NCBI GenBank assembly: GCA_018241025.1
Contig: JAFEEQ010000013.1
Span: 62,001 to 126,000, forward strand
Length of the DNA: 64,000 nt
Reading direction: 5' to 3'
Origin: Pseudomonadota bacterium
GTDB lineage: Bacteria; Pseudomonadota; Alphaproteobacteria; Micropepsales; Micropepsaceae
A model generated the notes under the pieces. The model searched no databases. It saw nothing but the letters and a program-made list of their open reading frames with translations, and had not been told where the DNA came from. Position 1 is the stretch's first letter. Each line of letters starts with the position of its first letter. Position numbers and translations under genes: made by a program. Shown piece after piece: positions 1 through 8,284 of this stretch.

Positions 1-274
1 CGAGCGCTTGGACAACCTTCAGCACTGTCATCAGCCCCGGATTGCCCTTCTTGGAAAAGGACTTGTAAAGACTTTCGCGGCCGAGCCCCGTCTTTTTGGC
101 GATCCTGGCCATGCCCTTGGAGCGCGCAATGTCGCCCAAAACCGCCGCGATGACCTTGGGATCGCCGTCTTCGAAAGCTGCATCGAGATAGGCAATCACA
201 TCCTTTTCCGTCTTGATGTGCTCGGCCGGATCCCAAGGATAGGTCTTGAGCTTGGTCTCGCGCTTCTTCGTCAT
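1..274 (-). CDS. Antitoxin of a toxin-antitoxin pair, XRE-type HTH (partial)
   Basis: The gene starts at 274 and runs off the left edge, so only about 91 residues are visible. The translation opens MTKKRETKLKTYPWDPAEH and contains a helix-turn-helix stretch (MAKIAKKTGLGRESLYKSF) typical of the addiction-module antidote family paired with HigB/RelE-like killers. It should bind and neutralise the toxin encoded just upstream and repress the shared promoter. Its ATG overlaps the toxin TGA as ATGA, so the two are translationally coupled, toxin first. The C-terminal end of the HTH domain is missing only because of the window boundary. Confidence 0.85.
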   Translation of the reverse strand, partial: MTKKRETKLKTYPWDPAEHIKTEKDVIAYLDAAFEDGDPKVIAAVLGDIARSKGMARIAKKTGLGRESLYKSFSKKGNPGLMTVLKVVQAL

Positions 275-567
275 GATCGTTCTTTCTGCGCCAGTTCGAT
301 CGCCTTGGCGATATCGCGATCTTGCGTGCGTTTGTCGCCGCCTGCGAGCAGGAGAATTAGCTCGGTACCCTTTCGCTTGTAGTAAACGCGATAACCTGGA
401 CCGTAGTCGATTCTCAGCTCCAACACGCCGCCGCCGACGAAGCGGATATCGCCCGGATTGCCTTCGGCCAGCCGAATGAGCCGGGTATCGATCCGCGACC
501 TGGCATTGCTGTCCTTCAACCGCGCGAACCACCGCCGATACTGTTCGGTTTGCTGAAGGGTCAGCAT
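271..567 (-). CDS. RelE/HigB-like addiction-module toxin
   Basis: This 98-residue protein matches the short, basic RelE/ParE-superfamily killers (type annotated as phage-derived Gp49-like or HigB-like). Visible features are the N-terminal helix with YRRWFARLKD, the beta-strand LELRIDYGPGYRVYY and the terminal LLLAGGDKRTQDRDIAKA, all characteristic of this family. Such toxins usually act as ribosome-dependent mRNA endonucleases; that activity is inferred, not shown. The toxin gene precedes the antitoxin, the usual order for HigBA-type modules. The start codon lies 2 nt from a perfect palindrome that can serve as the autoregulatory operator. The pair is divergent from proS. Confidence 0.88.
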   Translation of the reverse strand: MLTLQQTEQYRRWFARLKDSNARSRIDTRLIRLAEGNPGDIRFVGGGVLELRIDYGPGYRVYYKRKGTELILLLAGGDKRTQDRDIAKAIELAQKERS

Positions 568-569
568 TT

Positions 570-585
570 GTATCCTGCAGGATAC
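570..585. promoter_or_regulatory. Palindromic operator of the toxin-antitoxin operon
   Basis: GTATCCTGCAGGATAC is a perfect 16-bp palindrome ending 3 nt before the toxin start codon. Antitoxins of this class bind dyads in their own promoter, so this is the likely operator. Because the site lies in the short divergent space, it could also affect proS transcription, though nothing in the sequence proves that. Confidence 0.7.
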
Positions 586-671
586 GCCCGGTCAACTGCC
601 GGCCTTTGGTTGCAAATCGGCTCGTTCCTTCTTACGAAACCCCGGTTAACAGAGCAATTCGCGAGATTTTC

Positions 672-2228
672 ATGTCCCAGCGCGCCCTGAGCGTCTCCCG
701 CATGACCGGGAACCGTTCGACCTTCGCCCAGTGGTACCAAGCCGTCGTGCGCGAGGCCGACATGGCGGAGCCGTCGCCGGTGCGCGGGGCAATGGTGATC
801 AAGCCCTGGGGCTATGGCGTCTGGGAGGAGATGCAGCGCGACCTCGACCGCCGGATCAAGGATACCGGGCACGAGAATGCCTATTTCCCGCTCTTCATCC
901 CCCTCTCCTTCATCGCCAAGGAGGCCGAGCATGTCGAGGGCTTCGCCAAGGAGATGGCGGTCGTCACCCATCACCGGCTGAAGAACATCGACGGCAAGCT
1001 GGTGCCCGATCCGGAAGCGAAGCTCGAAGAACCGTACATCGTGCGGCCGACCTCCGAGACGATCATCGGCGACGCGTTCTCGCGCTGGATCAAGTCCCAT
1101 CGCGACCTGCCGATGCTCATCAACCAGTGGGCCAATGTGGTGCGCTGGGAGATGCGGCCGCGGCTGTTCCTGCGCACCACCGAGTTCCTCTGGCAGGAAG
1201 GCCATACCGCCCATGCCTCGGAAACCGAGGCAGTCGAGGAGACGATGAAGATGCTCGAGGTCTATCGGGCGTTCTCCGAAGACACGCTGGCGGTGCCGGT
1301 GATCTCAGGCGAGAAGCCGGAGAACGAGCGCTTCCCGGGCGCGGTCGCGACCTATTCGATCGAAGCGATGATGCAAGACGGCAAGGCGCTGCAGGCCGGG
1401 ACCTCGCATTATCTCGGAACGCATTTCGCCGAGGCGCAGAATATCCGCTTCCAGAACGACGCCGGCGAACTCGCCTTCTGCCATACGACTAGCTGGGGCT
1501 TGTCGACCCGCATGGTCGGAGCGCTGATCATGAGCCACGGCGACGACGACGGCCTTCGCCTGCCGCCCGCCGTGGCGCCGAAGCAGATCGTCATCGTGCC
1601 GATGCTGCGCGACAAGCCGGAAGACGCGCAGGTGCTGGAATTTGCCGAGAGCATCGCAACGGCATTGAAGGGCGCGCGGGCGTTCGACGAGCGGCTGCGC
1701 GTTCTGGTCGACAAGCGGGCGACGAAATCGGCGGACAAGCGCTGGAACTGGGTGCGCCGCGGCGCGCCGATCATCGTCGAGATCGGTCCGCGCGACGCGG
1801 CGAGCGGGACTGTGACGTTCATGCGGCGCGATGTGCTGCGCGACGGCGACAAGGTGAAGAGCCATGCCCTGCCCCGTGATGAATTCGTCGCCAAGGTGCC
1901 GGAGCTTCTTGCGGAGATGCAGGCGAACCTCTTCCAGCAGGCGAAGGCGCGGCTCGATGCGAATATCAAGACCGATGTGAAAACCTGGGATGCGCTGGCG
2001 GAGTATTTCGGCGCCGCGGGCGAGGACGAGGATGGTGAGTTCAAGGGCTGGGTTCGCGCGCCGTGGTGCAAGCCGACCGGCGCCGAGCTGGATGCGATCG
2101 ATACCAAGCTGAAGACGCTCAAGCTCACGCTGCGCAATGTGCCCATGGACCAGCCGGCGAGCTTCGGAACCTGCATCTTCACCGGCAAGCCGGGCGTGGA
2201 AGAGATCCTGATCTCGCGGGCTTATTGA
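672..2228 (+). CDS. proS: Prolyl-tRNA synthetase, archaeal/eukaryal-like type (ProS type 3)
   Basis: The 518-residue protein charges tRNA-Pro with proline in the cytoplasm. Class II motifs are visible: motif 2 in VVRWEMRPRLFLRTTEFLWQ, an EGHTAH stretch, and YIVRPTSETIIG upstream. There is no bacterial editing insertion, and the protein ends in a terminal tyrosine (SRAY), as in the archaeal/eukaryal-like form. That form also has a C-terminal zinc module, but here only two cysteines remain (Cys466 in APWC and Cys501 in FGTC), so the four-cysteine site appears degraded. An upstream in-frame ATG at 606 would add 22 residues; the start at 672 (MSQRALS) agrees better with where the fold begins. The gene is divergent from the toxin operon. 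Confidence 0.95.
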   Translation: MSQRALSVSRMTGNRSTFAQWYQAVVREADMAEPSPVRGAMVIKPWGYGVWEEMQRDLDRRIKDTGHENAYFPLFIPLSFIAKEAEHVEGFAKEMAVVTHHRLKNIDGKLVPDPEAKLEEPYIVRPTSETIIGDAFSRWIKSHRDLPMLINQWANVVRWEMRPRLFLRTTEFLWQEGHTAHASETEAVEETMKMLEVYRAFSEDTLAVPVISGEKPENERFPGAVATYSIEAMMQDGKALQAGTSHYLGTHFAEAQNIRFQNDAGELAFCHTTSWGLSTRMVGALIMSHGDDDGLRLPPAVAPKQIVIVPMLRDKPEDAQVLEFAESIATALKGARAFDERLRVLVDKRATKSADKRWNWVRRGAPIIVEIGPRDAASGTVTFMRRDVLRDGDKVKSHALPRDEFVAKVPELLAEMQANLFQQAKARLDANIKTDVKTWDALAEYFGAAGEDEDGEFKGWVRAPWCKPTGAELDAIDTKLKTLKLTLRNVPMDQPASFGTCIFTGKPGVEEILISRAY

Positions 2229-2240
2229 GCGCGGACGCCG

Positions 2241-3887
2241 CTACGGCCCCGCGATCGGCATACCACCCGGTCCCGGCTGCACGAAGGGGATGCGGTCGGG
2301 CATGGTGTCGATCAGGGATTTGATATCGATCGGTGGCGGTGTGTCGATGCCGCTCCAGCGGACATGGTCGTTCAGTTCGGCGATGCTGAAACCCATCTGC
2401 GCATCGTAGGTCCGGTCGGACTGGTTGCGCAGGCGCTGCTCGGCCTCGTACCAGCGGCGCTTGTCGCGCGCATCCGGACAGGTCTCGCGCTCCGCGCCCG
2501 AGGCGCCCCAGCGCAGCTCGATGCAGTGATAAGGATCGAAGGAGAAGGCGAAGAGCCGGTGAACGATGTCGTCGAAGGTCATGCTGACCGGACGCTTGGC
2601 GGAGTTCAGATAGGTGATGGTGCAAGCCTGCGAGGCTGAAGCGTAGGCCGCGGCGAGATCCTTCTGCAGGAACAGACCGTCATAGACGATGCGTGAATCG
2701 CGGTGGACCCACAGATCGATCATCTCCTGCATGTCGCGGTAGAACTGGGCAAAGGCGGCCTTGATGCGGGCGTCGCGCGACGGCGTCGAATAGGTCTCCC
2801 ATTCGAGATTGTCCGAGCCGTAGATGTTGTCCGGCAGGCGGCCGGGATGCGGTTTGTGCGCGATGCCGTCGTTGATGTCGTTGTCGACATATTGCGCACG
2901 ATCCTTGAGGTCGTTGCACAGCGTCGTCATCGTCGCCTTGAGTTCGTAGATCGGATTGAAATCCATCCGCCCGCCTGAGACCGCGACACGGATGTATTCG
3001 TAAAAGCCGAGCTCCTGGCCGTTGTAGACGTAATGCGCCTTCTTCACGTCGCCCGACGGGTTCGGCTCGGTGCCGACATACTGGACGAGCGAATAGTCGG
3101 CGATCTGGTCGTTCTGGGCGTAGACGAGATGGCCGCCGATGAGATGGCCCTGCCCGTCCCGGCGATAGCCGACGAGCTTGAACGGCCGCCAATTCTTCAG
3201 GCCGCCACCGAGTCGCGCCGGACTCTGGCCGAACTGCGCGCCGTAAACGCTGCGCGTCACGGTGAAATCGGGATGGGAGTCCATGTAGTAGATGCGGCCG
3301 TCGTCGTCGACCTTCCAGACGATGCCGACATGGCCGTTGATGTCGTAAACCAGCGAGCCGGGATGGATCGAGCCGGGCTTGAGGTCGGGCGAATAGAAAT
3401 CCGAGAGGATGCCGCGCTTCTGCGCTGCGTCGGTGCGGTAAGTGCCGGAGAATACCGAGTCCAGCATCGCGCGGAGCGCCGACGGCCCATCGATGCCGTT
3501 GCCGCGATCGATCATCTCGCGCCGCGACACCGGCTTGTTGGCCGTCTTGGTGAAGCGAAGATCGCCGGAACTGCCGCTGATGGCATCGACATAGCCGAAG
3601 GGCAGCCCGTTCTTCCACGCGTAGTAGGCGCGCAGAAGATAGGGAAATTTGGCGCAATCGACGTCGACGTCCTTGAAGCGCTCGTCGCTGCCGCGCCAGG
3701 GGTTCGACTTGTCGCGCAGGCAGCTCTGCGACGAGCCGCAATTGGATTCGCCGAGCGCGGTCACGAACCTGCCGAAGCCGGCTTCGTCTTCCGCCGACCA
3801 ATGATCCTTCACAATGCGCCAGCCGCCGGCCTGCGCCGCGCCGGTCGCGGCAAACAGGATCGCCAATGCCAGAAAGAATGCCCGCAT
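2241..3887 (-). CDS. Secreted protein with NlpC/P60-like Cys-His pattern
   Basis: This 548-residue protein begins with a clear signal peptide (MRAFFLALAILFAATGAAQA). I do not recognise the family. A Cys at about residue 78 (VDCAKFPYLLRAYYAWKNG), a His at about 186 (PGSLVYDINGHVGIVWKV) and a further His at about 205 (YYMDSH) follow the order and spacing of papain-fold NlpC/P60 or CHAP hydrolases, in which Cys attacks and the GHVGI histidine assists. A periplasmic peptidase or amidase role is therefore possible. The C-terminal 300 residues show no motif I can name. An ATG 18 nt upstream (3905) is an alternative start; neither has a good Shine-Dalgarno. The gene converges on proS, leaving 12 nt between the stop codons. 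Confidence 0.75.
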   Translation of the reverse strand: MRAFFLALAILFAATGAAQAGGWRIVKDHWSAEDEAGFGRFVTALGESNCGSSQSCLRDKSNPWRGSDERFKDVDVDCAKFPYLLRAYYAWKNGLPFGYVDAISGSSGDLRFTKTANKPVSRREMIDRGNGIDGPSALRAMLDSVFSGTYRTDAAQKRGILSDFYSPDLKPGSIHPGSLVYDINGHVGIVWKVDDDGRIYYMDSHPDFTVTRSVYGAQFGQSPARLGGGLKNWRPFKLVGYRRDGQGHLIGGHLVYAQNDQIADYSLVQYVGTEPNPSGDVKKAHYVYNGQELGFYEYIRVAVSGGRMDFNPIYELKATMTTLCNDLKDRAQYVDNDINDGIAHKPHPGRLPDNIYGSDNLEWETYSTPSRDARIKAAFAQFYRDMQEMIDLWVHRDSRIVYDGLFLQKDLAAAYASASQACTITYLNSAKRPVSMTFDDIVHRLFAFSFDPYHCIELRWGASGAERETCPDARDKRRWYEAEQRLRNQSDRTYDAQMGFSIAELNDHVRWSGIDTPPPIDIKSLIDTMPDRIPFVQPGPGGMPIAGP

Positions 3888-3953
3888 GACCCGCCAAACC
3901 ATCACCCGGGTGCCACGCTTCCGGCGATGGGCGTTCGAGTCAAGCGAACATGG

Positions 3954-4325
3954 TTAGCGCTGCGGGGCGCAGTTTGCGGACTGCGTCAGCAGGTTCTCGG
4001 CGCCGGGAAGTTCCACGTAGACGCGGCCAACGGTGTTGCGGTGATGACGGTCGCGAGGCTCGACGACGATATGCGCATCGGCTGCGGCGGCGAGCGCATC
4101 GGAACTGTGATCGTCCGCGTCGGCGGGGGCGACGGGATTGCCGAGGATGTCGGTGCCGCCGACATAGGCCGCACCATCCGGGGCCGGATCGCAGGGACCG
4201 GAAGGCGTACCAGCCAGAATCGGGTCGGGTCTTGACGGACCGGCAGCCACGACCGGGGCCGCCAGGCAGGTGAAAATCCCAACCAAAGCCACTGCGAAAC
4301 GATGTTGCGGGTGCATATCCGTCAC
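3954..4325 (-). CDS. Small secreted protein of unknown function
   Basis: This 123-residue reading frame starts with a plausible signal peptide (about residues 8-28, RFAVALVGIFTCLAAPVVAA) and continues as a polar, Pro- and Ala-rich, low-complexity sequence with two cysteines after the signal. No family is recognised. It lies 48-66 nt upstream of the papain-fold candidate on the same strand, so the two may be co-transcribed. The N-terminal signal is the main support for it being real; the remainder could be a chance frame in GC-rich DNA. Confidence 0.5.
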   Translation of the reverse strand: MTDMHPQHRFAVALVGIFTCLAAPVVAAGPSRPDPILAGTPSGPCDPAPDGAAYVGGTDILGNPVAPADADDHSSDALAAAADAHIVVEPRDRHHRNTVGRVYVELPGAENLLTQSANCAPQR

Positions 4326-4442
4326 CTAGTCAAATATTTCGTGACAATGGGGTCGAACTACAGTAATAAGCGGCCCCATAAAGAGAACTTAAGGCGCATC
4401 AAGAGCGGCCAAGTTCGGGGAGATACCCGCGAAAAGCGGATG

Positions 4443-4466
4443 AAAAGGCCGGGAAACCGGCCTTTT
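4443..4466 (-). terminator. Intrinsic terminator after the S41 peptidase gene
   Basis: The stem AAAAGGCCGG / CCGGCCTTTT closes a GAAA loop (10 bp, perfect). It lies 17 nt past the peptidase stop and the stem itself ends in four T residues in the minus direction. Being symmetrical, it could work on both strands. Confidence 0.8.
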
Positions 4467-4483
4467 GCATGTCTGGAGCCCAG

Positions 4484-5728
4484 CTAGCGCGCGCCAAGGA
4501 CCGAGAGAGCCCTGGCGATATCGGGATCCCGCCCCGCACAGATGTCGGCCCGGCTCCAGCGCACCGGAATGTCCGGGGTGACGGAGCGGTCGCGGAAATC
4601 GGTGCCGTCGGGCGCCCAAAGCCCCTGCACCGGAACCGTAACGCGCCAGCCATCCGTCAGATCGAACTCCACACCGCTGAGCAGTGCGCCCTCGGTCTTG
4701 CGGCCGACAAATTTGGCGGTGGCGTGCAGGCGCATGGCCCAGGCAAAGCCTTCGGCGGCGCTGCCGGTGTCGGAGCCGATGAGCACGACGACCGGCTTCG
4801 TGTAGCGCTTCGCGCCCATGTCCTCGCTCATGAACACCATCGCGCCGTTGTGGCTGCCGACTGCCGACTGCACGCCGTCGGTCGTATAGACGCCGGAGAC
4901 CTGTGGCACCTTCGCGATGTCGGCCGCGGTGAGCGGATGGCCGAGGGCTTTCAGATAGTCGCGTGCGAGCAGTGCGATGTTCGGCGCGGCCGGACCGGTG
5001 AAATAGCTGGCGAGGCGGAGCGCCGACATGTTGCCGCCGGTATTCTCGCGGATGTCGATGATAAGTGCATCGGTGTCCTTGAGCTCGTCCATCGCCGTAT
5101 CGGCAAGCGCGGCGGCGCCGTCATCGAAGCGATCGATTCGCAGATAGCCGATGCTGTGTCCCGGGCCAGACGACACGATGTGCCAGGCAAAGCCCGGATG
5201 GACCGGTGGCCAGAACGCGGCGACCCGTCGGATGCGGAGCGCCTGCCGCTTGCCGTCGCAGTGCTCGACCGTCACGCTAGCCATCGATCCTCTGGCGCCG
5301 ACGAGATCGTCGTAGGGCGACAGCAGACGGTCACCAAGGCGCAACCCGGCAAAGCGCGCGTCGGACAGAGGATCGATCTCGGCGGCAATGGTCTGGCCGG
5401 CAGCGATCTGCCAGCGCACGCCGATGCCGGTGCCCGAAGCCGAGGAGACCTTCGGTGGCAGGATGTAGAGATGCGAGGTGCCGAGTTCGCCAAGCATGGC
5501 ACTCGCGAGATGCGCGAAGGCTGCGTCGTCGCGGACGGCCGCGAGCTTAGCGCGATAGCGCGCGCCGATGGCGTTCCAGTCATGGCCGATGAAATTCGGA
5601 TCGTAGAAGTGATCGTCGACCGTGTGCCACAGTGCGTCGAAGAGCCTCTCGTATTTCGATGGCTCGGCTGCACGCCCCGGCAAGGAGAAAGCAGCGATGG
5701 CGGCGGCGATCAGGACAAATTTACGCAT
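4484..5728 (-). CDS. Secreted S41-family serine peptidase, tricorn/IRBP-like
   Basis: The 414-residue protein has a signal peptide (MRKFVLIAAAIAAFSLPGRAA). It carries the N-terminal helical part typical of S41 peptidases (LFDALWHTVDDHFYDP), a LGTSHLYI segment with the expected His, a short PDZ-like stretch (FAGLRLGDRLLS), then GYLRIDRFDD, LIIDIRENTGG and the nucleophile region IGSDTGSAAEGFAWAM. The Lys of the CtpA/Tsp type (TFGKG) is absent: the equivalent reads KTEGALL. This points to the tricorn/IRBP branch rather than the classical tail-specific protease. A role in periplasmic protein turnover is inferred. A good Shine-Dalgarno (CGGAGT) precedes the start, and a strong terminator follows. 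Confidence 0.88.
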   Translation of the reverse strand: MRKFVLIAAAIAAFSLPGRAAEPSKYERLFDALWHTVDDHFYDPNFIGHDWNAIGARYRAKLAAVRDDAAFAHLASAMLGELGTSHLYILPPKVSSASGTGIGVRWQIAAGQTIAAEIDPLSDARFAGLRLGDRLLSPYDDLVGARGSMASVTVEHCDGKRQALRIRRVAAFWPPVHPGFAWHIVSSGPGHSIGYLRIDRFDDGAAALADTAMDELKDTDALIIDIRENTGGNMSALRLASYFTGPAAPNIALLARDYLKALGHPLTAADIAKVPQVSGVYTTDGVQSAVGSHNGAMVFMSEDMGAKRYTKPVVVLIGSDTGSAAEGFAWAMRLHATAKFVGRKTEGALLSGVEFDLTDGWRVTVPVQGLWAPDGTDFRDRSVTPDIPVRWSRADICAGRDPDIARALSVLGAR

Positions 5729-5899
5729 TGTTACTCCGGGTCCGTTGACGGAACGGATTGGACGACGGATGAGGTTGCGGCAACCCGGCGACAGTCATAT
5801 GGGGCGTGCGCGAGAGCGATGGATGAAAACTAGCCGCTTTGCGCCTCGCCCCGCCATCGGCAAGCATGTTGGCGGTGTTGCGAATCGCCGGAGGGGACA

Positions 5900-7192
5900 A
5901 TGTTGGAGCGGCTGTTCGGCCTGACGGCGCATGGCACGAGCGTGAGGCGCGAGTTCATAGCCGGTCTGACGACCTTTCTCACCATGGCTTACATCATGTT
6001 CGTGAACCCGGACATCCTGTCAAAGGCAGGCATGCCGCCGGGTGCGGTGTTCGTCGCGACCTGCCTCGCCAGCGCGGCGACGACGGCGCTGATGGGGTTC
6101 TATGCCAACCTCCCGGTGGCGCTGGCGCCGGGGATGGGGCTGAACGCCTATTTCGCGTTTGCCGTCGTGCCGGCGCTGGGCGGTGACTGGCGGCTGGCGC
6201 TGGGCTGCGTGTTCCTGTCGGGCATCCTGTTCGTGATCGTGTCGCTGACGCCGGCGCGCGAGTGGCTGATCAATGCGATCCCGAAGAGCCTCAAGCTCGC
6301 CATCGCGGCGGGGATCGGATTCTTCCTGGCGCTTATCGGACTCGAAGGCGCAGGCGTCGTGGTGGCAAGCCCGGCGACCCTGGTGACCGAAGGCGTGCTG
6401 ACAGATCCGAAAGTGCTGATCGCGGCGGGAGCCTTCGTGCTGATGTTCGCGCTGGCGGCGCGGGGCGTGATCGGCGCCGTGCTGATCGCGATCCTGGCGG
6501 CGACGGCGGCAGCGGTGCTGTTGCACCTGACGCCCTGGCCGGCGGCGCTGGTCTCGGCGCCGCCGTCGCTCAAGCCGACGCTGGTTCAGATGTCGTTCGG
6601 CGGCATGGGCTGGAGCGCAATCGCGGTGGCGGTGTTCTCGTTCCTGCTGATCGACATGCTCGATACGTCGGGGACGCTGACGGCGGTGGCGCATCAGGCG
6701 CAGCTGCTGGAGCCGGATGGGCGGCTGAAGAATGCGCGGCGGGCGCTGAGCGCGGACGCGCTCGGCACGATGATCGGCGCGGCGCTCGGGACCTCGCCGG
6801 TGACGGCCTATATCGAGAGCGCGTCAGGCCTGCAGGCGGGGGGGCGCACGGGGCTGACCGCGGTGGTGGTGGCGGCACTGTTCCTGCTGAGCCTGTTCCT
6901 GAGCCCGCTCGCCGGCGCGGTGCCGGGCTTTGCGACGGCCCCTGCCCTCGTCTTCGTGGCGGCGCTGATGGCACGGGGGCTGAAGGAGATCGACTGGGAC
7001 GACCTGACCGAGGCGGCGCCGGCGCTGCTGACCGCACTCGCAATCCCGTTCACCTATTCGATAGCGGGCGGGATCGGGATCGGCTTCATCGCCTATCTGG
7101 CGATCAAGCTGGTGTCGGGGCGGTGGCGCGACATCAACTGGGCGGTCACGATCATCGCGGTGGCGTTCGCGGTGAAGATCGTGGTGGAGTGA
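5900..7192 (+). CDS. NCS2-family purine permease (AzgA-like)
   Basis: This 430-residue, multi-spanning inner-membrane protein begins with the family signature region EFIAGLTTFLTMAYIMFVNP and the substrate-site segment LAPGMGLNAYFAF. A later conserved stretch is LGTSPVTAYIESASGLQAGG. These are hallmarks of the AzgA branch of nucleobase:cation symporters, which import adenine, hypoxanthine or guanine. Which base is moved cannot be read from the sequence. The start at 5900 is preceded by a strong GGAGGGG. I looked for a purine riboswitch upstream (5729-5899) and saw none. The gene stands alone and converges on the DUF1467 gene. Confidence 0.92.
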   Translation: MLERLFGLTAHGTSVRREFIAGLTTFLTMAYIMFVNPDILSKAGMPPGAVFVATCLASAATTALMGFYANLPVALAPGMGLNAYFAFAVVPALGGDWRLALGCVFLSGILFVIVSLTPAREWLINAIPKSLKLAIAAGIGFFLALIGLEGAGVVVASPATLVTEGVLTDPKVLIAAGAFVLMFALAARGVIGAVLIAILAATAAAVLLHLTPWPAALVSAPPSLKPTLVQMSFGGMGWSAIAVAVFSFLLIDMLDTSGTLTAVAHQAQLLEPDGRLKNARRALSADALGTMIGAALGTSPVTAYIESASGLQAGGRTGLTAVVVAALFLLSLFLSPLAGAVPGFATAPALVFVAALMARGLKEIDWDDLTEAAPALLTALAIPFTYSIAGGIGIGFIAYLAIKLVSGRWRDINWAVTIIAVAFAVKIVVE

Positions 7193-7209
7193 GCGACTTT
7201 GGGCAGTGC

Positions 7210-7275
7210 GGGGCTTTCGCCCCCTCCACCATCCGCTTCGCGGATGGTCCCCCTCCCCCGTTACCACGGGGGAGG
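7210..7275. repeat. Triple-hairpin element between convergent genes
   Basis: Three perfect stem-loops follow each other: GGGGC/GCCCC at 7210-7223, ACCATCCG/CGGATGGT at 7228-7248, and CCTCCCCCG/CGGGGGAGG at 7252-7275. The block lies between the stop codons of the permease and the DUF1467 gene. It can serve as a bidirectional terminator and has the look of a dispersed palindromic repeat, but only one copy is in this window. Confidence 0.65.
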
Positions 7276-7277
7276 AA

Positions 7278-7508
7278 CTAGAGGTCGAACACGCCGACAC
7301 TCACCATCGCGTAGAACACCGCGAAGAGCACTGCCGCGATGCCTGTCGCATAGAGCGCCTTGCGGCCGAGCATCGGGTTGAGCGGCGCGCCGGTCTCGGG
7401 ATCGTGTCCGCCGCCGCCGAGGCCGACGGGCAGCAGGCAGAGGAACGAGAAGAACCACAGGATCGGATAGGTGCCGTAAACGGCGACGTTGTGGATGAGC
7501 TGGCTCAC
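7278..7508 (-). CDS. DUF1467 family membrane protein
   Basis: This 76-residue protein has two hydrophobic segments (TYPILWFFSFLCLLPVGLG and ALYATGIAAVLFAVFYAMVS) separated by a hydrophilic loop with PETGAPLNPMLGRK. It matches DUF1467, a small alphaproteobacterial membrane protein that typically lies beside methylmalonyl-CoA epimerase, as here. The start is GTG, overlapping the mce stop as GTGA. Function is unknown. Confidence 0.85.
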   Translation of the reverse strand: MSQLIHNVAVYGTYPILWFFSFLCLLPVGLGGGGHDPETGAPLNPMLGRKALYATGIAAVLFAVFYAMVSVGVFDL

Positions 7509-7909
7509 GCCTGCTCGAGCTCGACCAGCGTGCCGACGAAGTCCTTTGGATGCAGGAACACGACCGGCTTGCCATGGGCGCCGATGCGCGGTTCGCCCGT
7601 GCCGGTGATGGTGGCGCCTTCGGCCTTCATCTTGGCGACGGCGGCGTGGATGTCCTCCACCTCGTAGCAGACATGGTGCATGCCGCCGTTCGGGTTCTTC
7701 TTGAGGAAGTTGGCGATGGGGGAATTCTCGCCCAGCGGCTCGAGCAGCTCGATCTTCGTGTTGCCGAGGTCGACGAACACCGTGGTGACGCCGTGGTCGG
7801 GCTGTGCCACCTCACCCGATACGTTGCCGCCGAGAACGTCGCGATAGACCGCGGCAGCTTTCTTGATGTCGCTGGTGGCGATGGCGACGTGGTTGAGGCG
7901 GCCGATCAT
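7505..7909 (-). CDS. mce: Methylmalonyl-CoA epimerase
   Basis: The 134-residue protein interconverts (R)- and (S)-methylmalonyl-CoA in propionyl-CoA catabolism. It is a vicinal-oxygen-chelate (glyoxalase-fold) enzyme. Metal-ligand positions are visible in LNHVAIAT near the N-terminus, the repeat-type segment GGMHHVCYEV and the C-terminal GTLVELEQA. The frame is open 50 codons further upstream, but MIGRLNHVAIA at 7909 is the canonical family start and has GGGAGAA ahead of it. It is coupled to DUF1467 by a 4-nt overlap. The mutase partner is not in the window. Confidence 0.93.
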   Translation of the reverse strand: MIGRLNHVAIATSDIKKAAAVYRDVLGGNVSGEVAQPDHGVTTVFVDLGNTKIELLEPLGENSPIANFLKKNPNGGMHHVCYEVEDIHAAVAKMKAEGATITGTGEPRIGAHGKPVVFLHPKDFVGTLVELEQA

Positions 7910-7988
7910 CTTCGTTCTCCCGATTGCGCTGGGCGAGTTTAAGGGCCGGACGGGCCGGCGGCAAAGCGACAGTTTTTCCGAAGTCCGG

Positions 7989-8234
7989 TCAGACCGGGCG
8001 GTTCTTCCGGACTTCGATGTCCTGGCGGTCTTCGATGGCATTTTCGAGGTAGGCGGCAAGGTCGCCGGTCGCGGCCGCTTCCAGCTCGCGCCGCGTGATT
8101 CCGGCCTTCATGGCTTCCGTGCGGCACGCCGGGGCGTAAACTTCGGAGGCTTGGCGCTTCTGCTGCTGGAACGGCGCGGCAACGACCCGGGCGTCGACCC
8201 AACCGTCGAGCCAGCGCTTCGCATAATCATCCAT
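7989..8234 (-). CDS. Hypothetical 81-residue protein
   Basis: A short, polar, mostly helical protein: MDDYAKRWLDGWVDARVV at the start, then GITRRELEAAATGDLAAYLE near the end. I do not recognise the family. It lies between rnj and mce on the same strand with gaps of about 50 and 80 nt, so it probably belongs to the same transcript. There is no signal peptide, membrane segment or metal site. Charged-residue balance and the position in an otherwise tight operon make it likely to be a real gene. Confidence 0.6.
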   Translation of the reverse strand: MDDYAKRWLDGWVDARVVAAPFQQQKRQASEVYAPACRTEAMKAGITRRELEAAATGDLAAYLENAIEDRQDIEVRKNRPV

Positions 8235-8284
8235 TCGAATGCTCCGTCCGGCTTTGAGGGCAGAGCCTACCAGATGGCGCCTTC

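Noticed and set aside
4302..4487. 61-codon plus-strand frame
   Set aside because: It crosses the intrinsic terminator and starts antisense to the small secreted protein; Lys/Arg-rich with no family.
5729..5899. Possible purine riboswitch upstream of the NCS2 permease
   Set aside because: No conserved three-way junction loops of a purine riboswitch could be recognised.
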